A stretch of DNA of 39,972 nt, from contig JACCXJ010000394.1 in assembly GCA_013697045.1 (NCBI GenBank), forward strand, positions 1-39,972, read 5' to 3'. How positions within the stretch are numbered: the first letter of the stretch is position 1; the number at the start of each line of letters is the position of its first letter. This document shows positions 17,901-26,439 of this stretch, in pieces. Under the pieces are notes generated by a model, which was not told the origin of the DNA, ran no database searches, and saw nothing but the letters and a program-made list of their open reading frames with translations. A program made the position numbers and the translations under genes. This DNA is from Gammaproteobacteria bacterium (GTDB lineage Bacteria > Pseudomonadota > Gammaproteobacteria > JACCXJ01).

Positions 17901-19997
17901 TCACGCATCGCCGCCGTTCCCCATCTGCTTCTCGAACGACTGCCGCACCAGCCCCATCACGTAGGGCAGCTCATCGAGCGACGTGAGCCCGATTTCCACA
18001 TCGCCGTTTCCCCACCTGCCGAGACCGGAAACGTCCCTGCAGATCCCCTTGGGATCGCTGATCTCTGGAAACGCTATGTTGAACGAGAGACGGAGCCGTT
18101 TGGCCTGCGGCACGATGTCGACAAAGTTCGTCTCGGCCTTGTAGGCCACATACAGTTTCAGGAACTCCTCGGTTACGCACGGGTCGAGGGCCAGCACCTG
18201 CTTGCGGAACGCCTCGAACACGTCGCGCAACGCCCCGGTTATCAAAGGCGGGTGGTCTTTGATGCTGTAGCCCGTGGCCCGCGCTTTCGGCTTGTAGGCG
18301 TCGAGGACGTCCGCCGGAAGACTCGGTGCCGGCCACACGCTGGCCGCCTGCGCCGCGAGCCTTCCTCCGCGCTCGCGGATGGCCTCTTCCGTCCAACCGT
18401 CCAGCTTAGCGAGCCCCTGATTCATCCGCAGCGGACTCTCGGCGAAGCCACCCTTCATGTCGCGCTTCTCGATGAAGGGGCGATCGCTGAGCTCCGGGTT
18501 GTAGCCGGTCAGCGTCAGATTACCGAGGGTGTGCAGGCAAGTTTTCTGAATGCGCTCCCACTCCGGACCGAGATCGGCCTTCCACTGGGCGGACAGGTTC
18601 TCGTTCTGCGGCAGGATGTGCTCGATGGTGTACTCGTCCACCGGCACGCGCTCCTTGCGGTCGTGGTTCTCCATCCGGCGCAGCCAGTAGCTCCTGCTGC
18701 GGAAGTTGTAGAGGTCCTTGATCTGCACCTCACGCTGGAACTCGTCGTCGGTCGGGAAGCGGCGGTACGACGGCAGCAGAAGGAAGTGCGCCCGCACGCT
18801 CTCCAGGTAACGGTCCTTCTTGAGCGCCCGCGCGAAGGTCGCGAAGGTCTTGTTCATCGAGTTGGTGGGGATGCCGCACACCGCTCGCCGGAACACATAG
18901 CCTTCGACCCACCGGCTGGCCTGCAGCAACTCGGCCTTGGCGAGCACCTGCGCTGCACAGTCGGCGTACAGCTCAAGCAGGAACGGGAAAGCCACGTCCA
19001 CCTTCAGCTCGCGGATGTCGTGGAACGCTGCCTTGATGTCCGCGTCCGGCTCGCTGCCCAGCGCCATCGCGCAGTAGTACCCGGCGAAGGCACGAATGTC
19101 CGCAACCAGCGCCTCTACGCCCGCCGCCGCTACCTTGAGTGAGCGTGCGTACTGCTTAAACGCGTCATAAACCTCGCGCACGTTAGGGATTTCGCCGGTC
19201 TTCACCGTCAGGTAGTGACGCATGAAGCTGTCAAAGTGGGTGGAATAGCCCTCCTGCCCGAAGTCCACCTCCATCGGCCGCCAGTACTGCCCGTAGAGCT
19301 TGGTCTGGAGCTGCGGCTCCAACCCCATCAGGATGAAGTTGCGGATGAGGTCGGCCTGGGAAAGCTCGCGCCCGGTGGAGTTGAGGCTCTCGAAGATGAG
19401 CTGCGGGTTGTCTTGGTCGCGGTTGAGCGAGATGTCCACGATCACCAGCTTCGCGAGCCCCTTGCAGAGCGCCGGGAGCTCGCCCTTCACCTCCGCGACG
19501 CGCTCCTTGAAGAACTCGAAGTTCGCCTCCACCCGGATCGAGTGATCCTTCGGTTTGGGTTGCTGGTCGAGCAACGCGATCAGGGATGCCTTGTCGGTCT
19601 GGGAGAGGACCAGCTTGTAGTGCTTCTCCCTGGTCTCCTCCGGGTTAAGCAAGTAGTAGTTGCGCAGCTTCCGGGCCGAGAAGCCCTCCAGCGGCTCGCT
19701 CTCGCCAAGGCTGCGAGCCAGTGCCTCGATGAGCAGCGTTACCGTGGTGAGCCGCTGCTGGCCGTCGATCACGAGGAGGGGCGACTGGCTCGACACGGAG
19801 TACAGTCCCTTCTCCACGTACACGATGGAGCCGACGAAATGGGCGGACACCGCGTCGTTGCGACCGGTGCGCAAGATGTCTTCCCACAGTTGCCGGCACT
19901 CCTTCTCGCTCCAGCTATAGGTGCGCTGGTAGATCGGGATGACGAACTGCGGCGACTTCTTGAGGAACTCCAGTAGCTTGGCTTCGGTCGCTTTCAT
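17901..19997 (-). CDS. GmrSD-like restriction protein, DUF262-DUF1524-DUF5655
   Basis: This 698-residue protein fuses the two parts of a GmrSD-type enzyme. The DUF262 (GmrS, ParB/Srx-like) half shows PIYQRTYSW (21-29) and the nucleotide-binding DGQQR (78-82). The DUF1524 (GmrD, HNH-like) half shows the nuclease motif TIEHILPQN (457-465) and LGNLTLTGYN (491-500). The C-terminal 100 residues fit DUF5655 (FVDIVPQAKRLRLSF and later DVEIGLTSLDEL). GmrSD enzymes cleave DNA with modified cytosines, so this is a candidate type IV restriction enzyme. It overlaps the hsdS stop by 4 bases (ATGA) and lies before hsdR, so it is translated as part of the type I operon. All catalytic motifs look intact, unlike its neighbours hsdS and hsdR. 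Confidence 0.9.
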   Translation of the reverse strand: MKATEAKLLEFLKKSPQFVIPIYQRTYSWSEKECRQLWEDILRTGRNDAVSAHFVGSIVYVEKGLYSVSSQSPLLVIDGQQRLTTVTLLIEALARSLGESEPLEGFSARKLRNYYLLNPEETREKHYKLVLSQTDKASLIALLDQQPKPKDHSIRVEANFEFFKERVAEVKGELPALCKGLAKLVIVDISLNRDQDNPQLIFESLNSTGRELSQADLIRNFILMGLEPQLQTKLYGQYWRPMEVDFGQEGYSTHFDSFMRHYLTVKTGEIPNVREVYDAFKQYARSLKVAAAGVEALVADIRAFAGYYCAMALGSEPDADIKAAFHDIRELKVDVAFPFLLELYADCAAQVLAKAELLQASRWVEGYVFRRAVCGIPTNSMNKTFATFARALKKDRYLESVRAHFLLLPSYRRFPTDDEFQREVQIKDLYNFRSRSYWLRRMENHDRKERVPVDEYTIEHILPQNENLSAQWKADLGPEWERIQKTCLHTLGNLTLTGYNPELSDRPFIEKRDMKGGFAESPLRMNQGLAKLDGWTEEAIRERGGRLAAQAASVWPAPSLPADVLDAYKPKARATGYSIKDHPPLITGALRDVFEAFRKQVLALDPCVTEEFLKLYVAYKAETNFVDIVPQAKRLRLSFNIAFPEISDPKGICRDVSGLGRWGNGDVEIGLTSLDELPYVMGLVRQSFEKQMGNGGDA

Positions 19998-21193
19998 ACC
20001 GTGATCTCTCCGCTCATCAGGCGTGGCAGTAGCAGGTCGCGGGCGACGCGGAGCTTCTCGTTCTGCTCCATGAGGTTGGCAACTTGACGGAACATCGGCG
20101 CGACCGCCTCAGAGAAGTCGCGCACTCTCCTCTCATCCGCCACCACAAACGGGATCACCTTGAACGTATCCACGACTATCGCGTCGAATACCGCGCCAAC
20201 GGCATGTTGCTTGAAGTGCTCGATCGCCTCCTTAAGCGCACAGAAAAGGAACAGCTGTGATACGTGTCCCGTGCCAATCAGTGCGTAGCAGGACTGACTC
20301 ATTGCCATCGGGCGCGATGCAAGGTTGAGCTTGCCAACCGTTCCCCGCGCGGAGATAAAGACGGTATCCGTGTCGTAGAGCTGGCTATTGCAATTCTTCA
20401 GCCCAAGCTCCGTGATGGCGCGCTGCGTCTGGAGTACGTAGCAGGTGTCGGTTGCGTCCTTCGGCGTGTAGAAGGGAATGTCACCGTCCCAGTAATCAGG
20501 CACACTGGTCTTTGGAGTGCCGCCGCTAAGCACTTCCATCGCTGAAAACGCCCTCGCCTTTTCCCACCCCTCCGGCACGCCGTTAGTGATGCGAACGTGC
20601 TCGTGGCCGGGGAAGCGGAGGCGGACGAACCACTCGCGGTAGAGCTGCCGCGCCGCCTCCTCCAAGAGTGCCATCCGCTGCCGGTTGTTCTCGATCAGGT
20701 CGTCGTAGGCGGAGAGGATGTCGGCTATCCGCTGCTGGTCGTCCACGCCGGGCACGCGGAACTCGATCGAAAGTAGCTTCTCCTGGCTCAAGTTGTCTTG
20801 GGCTGCGCCTTGCGTGAACTGCTGAACGCGCCGCCGAATCGTGGCGTCGAACAGGTACTTCACGAACCGCGCATCTGCTTTTTCCTCATCTGGGATAAAG
20901 CCGATCACGCTGTCTGGGAAGCAGGCGTCAATCCCGAGGATCGCGGTGTCAGCAATGTTTGCAGCTATCGTGATGCAAAGGGTTCCGGCACGCCATAATC
21001 TGCTCTATTCAAGACCGGCTTCGCTATAGGTCTGCTGATAGTCCGTGATGTAGAGCCCAGCGTGCTTTACGTCGCCGGTCTGGATAAAGGGATACGGACC
21101 GTCGTAGAGGTGGGCAGCATCGCGCGGTCGGTGCCGAGAACGCCCACGTGACAAGTAACCAAGCAGATCCAAGCGCTGGGGCGTCCAGCTCAC
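19994..21193 (-). pseudogene. hsdS: Type I specificity subunit HsdS, interrupted by one in-frame TAG
   Basis: HsdS chooses the DNA target of the type I methylase and nuclease. The frame spans 400 codons from an ATG overlapping the hsdM stop. TAG at codon 63 (21007-21005) interrupts SEAGLE-stop-SRLWRAGTL, where relatives have glutamine. Before it are LSRGRSRHRPRDA and the PFIQTGDV block of target domain 1. After it come GTLCITIAANIADTAILG, the central spacer (IADILSAYDDLIENN, EEAARQLYREWF), target domain 2 and the second spacer (LRVARDLLLPRLMSGEITV). Everything but the stop looks normal. Translation restarting downstream (for example at 20908) would lose about half of target domain 1. The gene's stop overlaps the GmrSD-like start by 4 bases. 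Confidence 0.9.
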
Positions 21194-23433
21194 GCTCCCA
21201 ACTCCTCGAAGTTCTCCTGAATCCTCCCCGCCAGTTCCACAGCTTCCTTGTTGAGGTCGGCCAGCTCGGTGTGGATGTCGCGCAGCGTCTGCTCGAAATC
21301 GAAGTCCTCGTCCTCCTCGGGCGGGGCGACGCCGACATAGCGGCCGGGCGTGAGGCTCCAGTCGGCGGCTTCGATCTGCTTGCGGTCCACGAGCTTGACC
21401 AGCCCCGGCACGGCCTGGAGTTCAGCCTTGGGGAAGCGGTCCTGTAGCCAGACCACCTGACGGTGGAAGTAGACGGCGTGCTTCAACTGCTCGACGGCGG
21501 CCTTGCGCTCCTCGTCGAACTGCTTCACCAGCCGAGCCGTGGCGCGGCGGTCGAAAGCATACTCCGTCATTCCGGGCATGGATTGCCCGGAATCCAGACA
21601 CATGGACGTATTCGGCCCTTGCCGTCCCTGGCGACTGGATTCCGGCTTCCCAGCCGGAATGACGGCAAATTCACCGGCTAGTTGCGCGACGCGCGCTGCC
21701 AGCTTGTAGAGTAGGTCCACCTGCTTGACGAGGCCGCGGATCGCCTCGGCATTGGGGTCGAATGCCTTGCGCGCCGTGTGCTGAGCGGCGTTCTCGCCGG
21801 GCGGGGCCTTGGCGTACTTCTGGCCAAAGGCGCGCAGGTTGTCCAGGAGCTTCTTCCGATCGGCCTCGTAGAGCGCGGCTGCCTCGCGCAGCTCGGCCAC
21901 GGCATCGGCGAGCGCCAGCTTCTTCTCGGCTTCCAAGCGGACATGCTTCGCCACGGCCTTGGCGAGTGCATCGAAGCGCCCGCGCAGATCCGAGAGCGTG
22001 GTCTCGAAGGTGGCGAGCGTCACCGGGGCCGCCGCGCTCTCGGCGCAGACGCGGCCGAGGTAGTCCTTCACCAGCCCGAGGAACCGCTCCCGCTGGCCGC
22101 GATAGAGCCAGACGATCGCCGCGAGGTTCTGCGTCTGCTCGGGTGAGAAGTCGTATATCTTGCGTGTGACCTTGCGATAGACGTTGCGGGCGTCGAGCAT
22201 CAGGACAGTGTCCGGCCCCCTCACCCTAGCCCTCTGCCCTGATGGGGGCGAGGGGAGAGATCCCTTGGCCCGGTCGAAGAACCACAGCTCGCAGGGGACG
22301 GTGCGGGTATAGAAAAAGTTGGAGCGGATGGAGATCATCACGTCCACGTCGCCGGTCTCGACGATCTTTCGGCGCACCTCCTTCTCGCCGTGCCCGGCGC
22401 TCGAGGCCTGCGAGGACATGACGAAGCCGGCGCGCCCTTTCTCGTTCAGGTAGCTCCAGAAGTAGGAGATCCAGAGGTAGTTGCCGTTGCCGACCTTCTT
22501 CTGCTTGTTCACGCCCGGCAGGCCGAAGGGCAGGCGCGGGTCGCCCTTGATGCGCTCGGCGTCGACGAGATCGACGTTGAAGGGCGGATTGGCCATCACG
22601 AAGTCGCACTTGCCGGCCAGGTTGTGCTCGTCCTGGTAGTACGTGATGGCCTCGGCGATCTTGCCTTCCAGCCCGTGCACCGCGAGGTTCATCTTGGCGA
22701 TGCGGATGGTGTCGCGGTTCTTCTCCTGGCCATAGAAGACGACCTTCTTCGCCGTATCGCCGCCCTCGTGCTCGATGAAGTGGCTCGACTGCACGAACAT
22801 GCCGCCCGAGCCACAGGCCGGGTCGAACACCGTGCCGCGATCGGGCTCGATGACGTTGACGATTGTCTGGACGATCGAGGACGGCGTGAAGAACTCGCCG
22901 TTGTCGTGCGCCTTCTGGATCGAGAACTTGGCGAGGAAGTACTCGTAGATGCGGCCGAACACATCGCCAGTAGCCTGCTTGATCTGCTCGCTGTTGAAAA
23001 GACGCATCAGGTCTTCCAGCACCTTGGCCTCGAAGATCCCGAAGTCCTGCGGCAAGACCCCGAGAAGCGGCTCGAACGCCAACTCGATGGCGGTCATGGC
23101 CCCGGTGACGGATCTCGGTAGATCGCTGCCGCTCGTCGCCGCCTGCCGCATGATCCAGTCGTAACGGGCCTGCTCCGGGAGCCACAGCGCCCGGCGGCGC
23201 AGGTAGTCGGCCGGCAGAACCTTGCGTTTCGGCATCTTGCCGCTGGCCCGGTCTGCCTCGATCTGCCGGCTGGCGGCCGCGAAGCGGTTGGCGGCGTGCC
23301 GTAGGAAGATCACCCCCAGCACCGGCATGAAGTAATCGCTGGAGGTGAGCTTGGAGTTGGCGCGGAGGTGGTCCGCGGCCTCCCAGAGGTCGGATTCGAG
23401 CTTCTCGATGTCCTTGAAGGTCTCGTTGGCCAT
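21190..23433 (-). CDS. hsdM: Type I modification subunit HsdM with two repeat-derived inserts
   Basis: HsdM is the N6-adenine methyltransferase of the type I system (747 residues). The helical N-terminal domain (LESDLWEAADHLRANSKL) is followed by SAM motif I DPACGSGGMF (204-213) and the catalytic motif NPPF (282-285). Two stretches look foreign. Residues 391-407 (after FFDRAK) and about 590-623 (after QLAGE) are encoded by sequences like dispersed palindromic repeats, yet the frame continues through both. They lie after the catalytic core. The gene heads the operon: its stop overlaps the hsdS start (ATGA). A degraded second copy of its 5' part lies at 13705-14034. Activity is likely but not certain given the inserts. 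Confidence 0.92.
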   Translation of the reverse strand: MANETFKDIEKLESDLWEAADHLRANSKLTSSDYFMPVLGVIFLRHAANRFAAASRQIEADRASGKMPKRKVLPADYLRRRALWLPEQARYDWIMRQAATSGSDLPRSVTGAMTAIELAFEPLLGVLPQDFGIFEAKVLEDLMRLFNSEQIKQATGDVFGRIYEYFLAKFSIQKAHDNGEFFTPSSIVQTIVNVIEPDRGTVFDPACGSGGMFVQSSHFIEHEGGDTAKKVVFYGQEKNRDTIRIAKMNLAVHGLEGKIAEAITYYQDEHNLAGKCDFVMANPPFNVDLVDAERIKGDPRLPFGLPGVNKQKKVGNGNYLWISYFWSYLNEKGRAGFVMSSQASSAGHGEKEVRRKIVETGDVDVMISIRSNFFYTRTVPCELWFFDRAKGSLPSPPSGQRARVRGPDTVLMLDARNVYRKVTRKIYDFSPEQTQNLAAIVWLYRGQRERFLGLVKDYLGRVCAESAAAPVTLATFETTLSDLRGRFDALAKAVAKHVRLEAEKKLALADAVAELREAAALYEADRKKLLDNLRAFGQKYAKAPPGENAAQHTARKAFDPNAEAIRGLVKQVDLLYKLAARVAQLAGEFAVIPAGKPESSRQGRQGPNTSMCLDSGQSMPGMTEYAFDRRATARLVKQFDEERKAAVEQLKHAVYFHRQVVWLQDRFPKAELQAVPGLVKLVDRKQIEAADWSLTPGRYVGVAPPEEDEDFDFEQTLRDIHTELADLNKEAVELAGRIQENFEELGA
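21565..21664. repeat. 100-bp palindromic repeat inside hsdM
   Basis: The outer 11-bp arms CGTCATTCCGG (21565-21575) and CCGGAATGACG (21654-21664) are perfect inverses. Inner arms GGAATCCAG (21589-21597) and CTGGATTCC (21635-21643) also match. This is the well-known CGTCATTCC...GGAATGACG class of intergenic repeat, here lying within an open reading frame. Confidence 0.85.
22213..22263. repeat. C/G-rich dispersed repeat inside hsdM
   Basis: The segment CCCCCTCACCCTAGCCCTCT followed by GGGGGCGAGGGGAGAGA resembles the dispersed C/G-rich repeat seen at 823-870. Its 51 bases correspond to 17 extra residues of hsdM (391-407) lying between the conserved FFDRAK and DTVLMLDARN blocks. Confidence 0.65.
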
Positions 23434-23663
23434 GGGTGCCGGATCTCGCGCCCTTCATGCCGTGCGCGCCGCGATGGAACATGGCGCCGATCCCCGATCG
23501 GTCCGGCGTGGCGTATGATAGTGAAGCTCAAGCCTCATGCTTTAGGGTAAGCCCCAAAAAGAATAAGAAGCTCAATGCGCTTTTGCAACCGGTCGTGTCG
23601 CGTCGGACGGCCCGGTCGGTGAGGGAGTGGTCGGTGGGGGGGCAATTTAATTTCGAGAAGCGC
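23434..23663. repeat. hsdM upstream region, copy aligned with 14035-14285
   Basis: This is the promoter-side region of the hsd operon and one half of the long imperfect direct repeat flanking hsdR. An AT-richer stretch at about 23520-23580 probably holds the promoter, but no confident -35/-10 pair can be chosen. Confidence 0.6.
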
Positions 23664-23690
23664 CGGTTCCCGAGCCATGAGACGCCAGGC

Positions 23691-23872
23691 ATGCGCGCCT
23701 TCTATCGCGATAGCAGCAGCGAGGTCTACCATCCCTATTCATTGCTACGCGCGCTCTCGACATGCGGAACGGCGCCTATCCTATCCTCGACCTCGTGCCC
23801 AAAGGCCGCGACGAGGCCACCCTGCCCTTCACCATGTCCTGGGTCAGGCACCACGACCGCTACGAGAATTGA
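23691..23872 (+). pseudogene. DUF899 family protein, 3' fragment with frameshift
   Basis: Two frames joined at about 23750 read MRAFYRDSSSEVYHPYSLL and then LDMRNGAYPILDLVPKGRD, ending in SWVRHHDRYEN. This is the C-terminal end of DUF899 proteins, which are predicted to have a thioredoxin-like fold. The rest of the gene, normally over 150 more residues, is absent; the 5' break lies close to the end of the hsdM upstream repeat. DUF899 genes often accompany ECF42 sigma factors and DGPF proteins, as here. Confidence 0.7.
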
Positions 23873-23932
23873 AGTGCTGGTTCGGGCCGAGCGTCGTCGG
23901 GCTCAACCTCAGTGGTCTCGAGCGCTCCGCCA

Positions 23933-25176
23933 ATGAGCGAGGACGCCGCCCTGCGTGTGCGCGAGACGGTAGACGCCGTCTACCGCTCCGACTCGCGCCG
24001 CGTCCTCGCCACCCTGATACGCCTGCTCGGCGACTTCGACCTCGCCGAGGAAGCGCTGCACGATGCCTTTAGAGCAGCGGTGGAGCAGTGGCCGCGGGAT
24101 GGGGTGCCCGCGAATCCCCGCGCGTGGCTCATTTCGGCCGGTCGTTTCAAGGCCATCGATGGCCTGCGACGCCGTGCCCGGCTCGACGCGCTGGACGATG
24201 GTGCCGAACCCGTCGAACCTGCCACCGAAGACGCGTGGGACGACGAGGGCGTCGAAGATGACCGACTGCGGCTGATCTTCACCTGCTGCCACCCAGCCCT
24301 GCCCCCGGAGGCCCAGGTAGCACTGACCTTGCGCGAGGTGTGTGGCCTCACGACCGAGGAGATCGCGCGCGCGTTCCTGAGCGCTGCGCCCACGCTCGCC
24401 CAGCGTATCGTGCGCGCCAAGGCCAAGATCCGGGACGCGCGCATACCCTATCAGGTGCCATCGGTGGCCGATCTGCCGGATCGATTGGACAGCGTGCTGC
24501 GCGTGGTTTACCTCGTGTTCAACGAAGGCTACTCCGCGTCGTCCGGTACGTCGCTGACGCGACACGATCTCTCGGGCGAGGCGATCCGCTTAGGAAGGTT
24601 GCTGATCGAATTGGTGCCGGAGCCCGAGGCGGTTGGGCTCCTCGCGCTGATGTTGCTGCAGGAATCGCGGCGCACTGCGCGCAGCTCGCCGGCGGGCGAG
24701 CTGGTCCTGTTGGCGGACCAGGATCGCTCGCTCTGGAACCGGGATCAGATCGCCGAGGGGTTGGCGCTGGTGGAGCGGGCGCTGTCGTCGCGGCAGTTCG
24801 GCCCTACACGCTCCAGGCGGCGATCGCGGCGGTGCACGCCGAGGCGCCCGACGCCGCTGCCACGGACTGGGCCCAGATCGTCGGACTTTACGACGTGCTG
24901 GCACGCGCCGATCCGTCGCCCGTGGTCGAGCTGAACCGCGCCGTGGCGGTGGCGATGCGCGACGGCCCTTTGGCGGGTCTTGCCCTTATCGACGCCATCC
25001 TCGCGCGTGGCGATCTCGCCGACTACCACCTGGCGCACTCGGCGCGGGCGGAGCTGTGCCGGCGGTCGGGCAGGACGACCGAAGCCCGAACCTCCTACGA
25101 ACGCGCCCTCGGCCTCACGAAGCAGGAGCCGGAGCAACGGTTTCTCGAGCGCCGGCTGAGAGAGCTGCCCGAATGA
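23933..25176 (+). pseudogene. ECF42-type RNA polymerase sigma factor, one frameshift
   Basis: Sigma factors of this group have sigma-70 regions 2 and 4 followed by a long TPR-like C-terminal extension and are encoded beside DGPF/YCII proteins. Region 2 (LATLIRLLGDFDLAEEALHD), the WLISAGRFKAIDGLRRRAR segment and region 4 (LTLREVCGLTTEEIARAFL) are clear. The extension follows (NEGYSAS, DLSGEAIRLGRLL). At 24800-24805 the frame breaks within QFGP; the other frame resumes exactly with YTLQAAIAAVHAEAP and runs to LRELPE. One missing C in the CCC run explains this, so the restored protein would be 414 residues, normal for the group. It could be real decay or a homopolymer error. ATG at 23933 is preferred over GTG at 23912. 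Confidence 0.88.
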
Positions 25177-25286
25177 TACGCCGGCGCCGCGTTACGACGT
25201 TCGGTCCTGCAAGCGTGTCGTGGCGTGTCGAATTGGGGCTCCGCCAAACGACCATAGGCTGTCCACGATTAAATAAACGAAGCGCG

Positions 25287-25334
25287 ATGAAGTATCTGTG
25301 CCTGATCTGTGCCGAGACCCGGAGACGCACATGA
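25287..25334 (+). CDS. 15-codon remnant or leader with a YCII-like start
   Basis: ATG at 25287 opens MKYLCLICAETRRRT, stopping at TGA 25332-25334, which overlaps the ATG (25331) of the next gene. MKYLCLI is the typical start of DGPF/YCII proteins, so this looks like the 5' end of a deleted YCII gene. The overlap may couple its translation to the intact gene. Confidence 0.4.
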   Translation: MKYLCLICAETRRRT

Positions 25335-25687
25335 AATACATGTTGTTGATTTACTTAGACGAGCTGGCATTGAGCGAGACCGAACGGGAAGAGTGTTACG
25401 TGGAGTCCACGCAGCTCGCACAAGAGATTAAGGCGAGCGGGCAGTACCTGGCCGCCCACCCGTTGCACCCGACATCGACGGCGACCAGCGTCCGGGTGCG
25501 CGGCGGCAAACGGTTCGTGACCGACGGTCCGTTCGCGGAGACGCGCGAGCAATTGGGCGGCTATTTCCTAATCGACGCCCGGGATCTCGACGAGGCGATC
25601 GGCATCGCCGTACGGATCCCGATGGCGCGCAAGGGTAGCGTCGAGATCCGGCCGGTGATAGAGATCGCGGGCCTGCCGGCTGATTAG
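25331..25687 (+). CDS. DGPF/YCII domain protein
   Basis: This 118-residue protein of the YCII-related (DGPF) family starts MKYMLLIYLDELALSETERE. The family signature DGPFAETREQLGGYF is at about residues 65-79. It has the dimeric ferredoxin-like fold of the family; enzymatic function is not established for these proteins. DGPF genes are regularly found beside ECF42 sigma factors, whose targets they are believed to be, and here the gene follows such a sigma gene by about 150 bases on the same strand. Confidence 0.9.
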   Translation: MKYMLLIYLDELALSETEREECYVESTQLAQEIKASGQYLAAHPLHPTSTATSVRVRGGKRFVTDGPFAETREQLGGYFLIDARDLDEAIGIAVRIPMARKGSVEIRPVIEIAGLPAD

Positions 25688-25781
25688 TGCCCGCGACGGC
25701 GGAAGCCGTCAGAGGAGGGGCTTCGATGTGTCCCGCGTGCATCACAACCGTGGCGCAATCCCGAAGAAACAGGAGATACCG

Positions 25782-26264
25782 ATGAAGACCGAACCGCAGA
25801 AAGAACACGAGTGGCTACAGAGGCTCGTGGGTGAATGGACCTATAAGTCGGAGTGCTCGATGGAACCCGGCAAGCCGCCGGAGAGGTTCGAGGGATCGGA
25901 AAGCGTGCGTTCGCTGGGCGGCCTCTGGGTGCTATGCGAGGGCCGCGGCGAGATGCCCGGCGGAGGCATGGCGACAACCCTGATGACGCTCGGCTATGAC
26001 CCGCAGAAGGAGCAGTACGTCGGGACTTGGGTGGCATCGATGATGACCTACCTATGGGTGTACGATGGGTCGATGGACGCGGAGGAAAAGATGTTGACGC
26101 TCAATGCCGAGGGCCCGAGCTGCGCCGGCGATGGGAAGTTCGCGAAGTACCAGGACGTGATCGAGGTCAAGAGCCACGACCACCGGGTGATGACGTCGCA
26201 CATGCTGGGCGATGACGGGAAATGGCACGAATTCATGACGGTTAGCTATCGGCGGAAGAAGTAG
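25782..26264 (+). CDS. DUF1579 family protein
   Basis: This 160-residue protein has a good ribosome-binding site (AGGAG) before the ATG at 25782. It shows the DUF1579 blocks LQRLVGEWTYKSE (about 11-23), GGLWVLCEGRG, LGYDPQKEQYVGTWV and later HMLGDDGKWHEFMTVSYRRK. The family is predicted to form a small lipocalin-like barrel; the ligand is unknown. DUF1579 genes are frequent members of ECF42/DGPF loci, which fits its position between two YCII genes. Confidence 0.88.
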   Translation: MKTEPQKEHEWLQRLVGEWTYKSECSMEPGKPPERFEGSESVRSLGGLWVLCEGRGEMPGGGMATTLMTLGYDPQKEQYVGTWVASMMTYLWVYDGSMDAEEKMLTLNAEGPSCAGDGKFAKYQDVIEVKSHDHRVMTSHMLGDDGKWHEFMTVSYRRKK

Positions 26265-26322
26265 TGGCCGCAGCGCTCCGGGCGGCCACAAGAGTTAGCA
26301 GAATCCCCAGGATGACAACACG

Positions 26323-26430
26323 ATGCGATTCATGATTATGGTAAAGGCCAGCCAGGATACGGAAGCCGGCGTCATGCCGGAGGAGAAGCTGATTGCCGCA
26401 ATGGCGGCGGCCCTTCGAACTCGGCTTTAG
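26323..26430 (+). pseudogene. Truncated second DGPF/YCII gene
   Basis: A 35-codon frame starts MRFMIMVKASQDTEAGVMP, the conserved start of another YCII subfamily, and keeps EEKLIAAMA. It then changes to ALRTRL and stops. Intact members run to about 120-140 residues with a DGPF motif, so more than two thirds is lost by deletion. It follows the DUF1579 gene by 58 bases. Confidence 0.7.
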
Positions 26431-26439
26431 ACCGGAGGC

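Noticed and set aside
14967-19142. Two very long plus-strand open frames (630 and 574 codons) opposite hsdR and the GmrSD-like gene
   Set aside because: They are antisense shadows of GC-rich genes: they lack ribosome-binding sites and family motifs and have His/Arg/Gly/Val-rich composition, while the minus strand shows complete catalytic motifs.
16191-21007. Genome-wide reassignment of TAG to glutamine
   Set aside because: Several intact genes here end normally with TAG at the expected family length (the deaminase at 2881, the small basic protein at 8740, the DUF62 gene at 29517, and hsdR itself at 14454), so TAG is a working stop codon.
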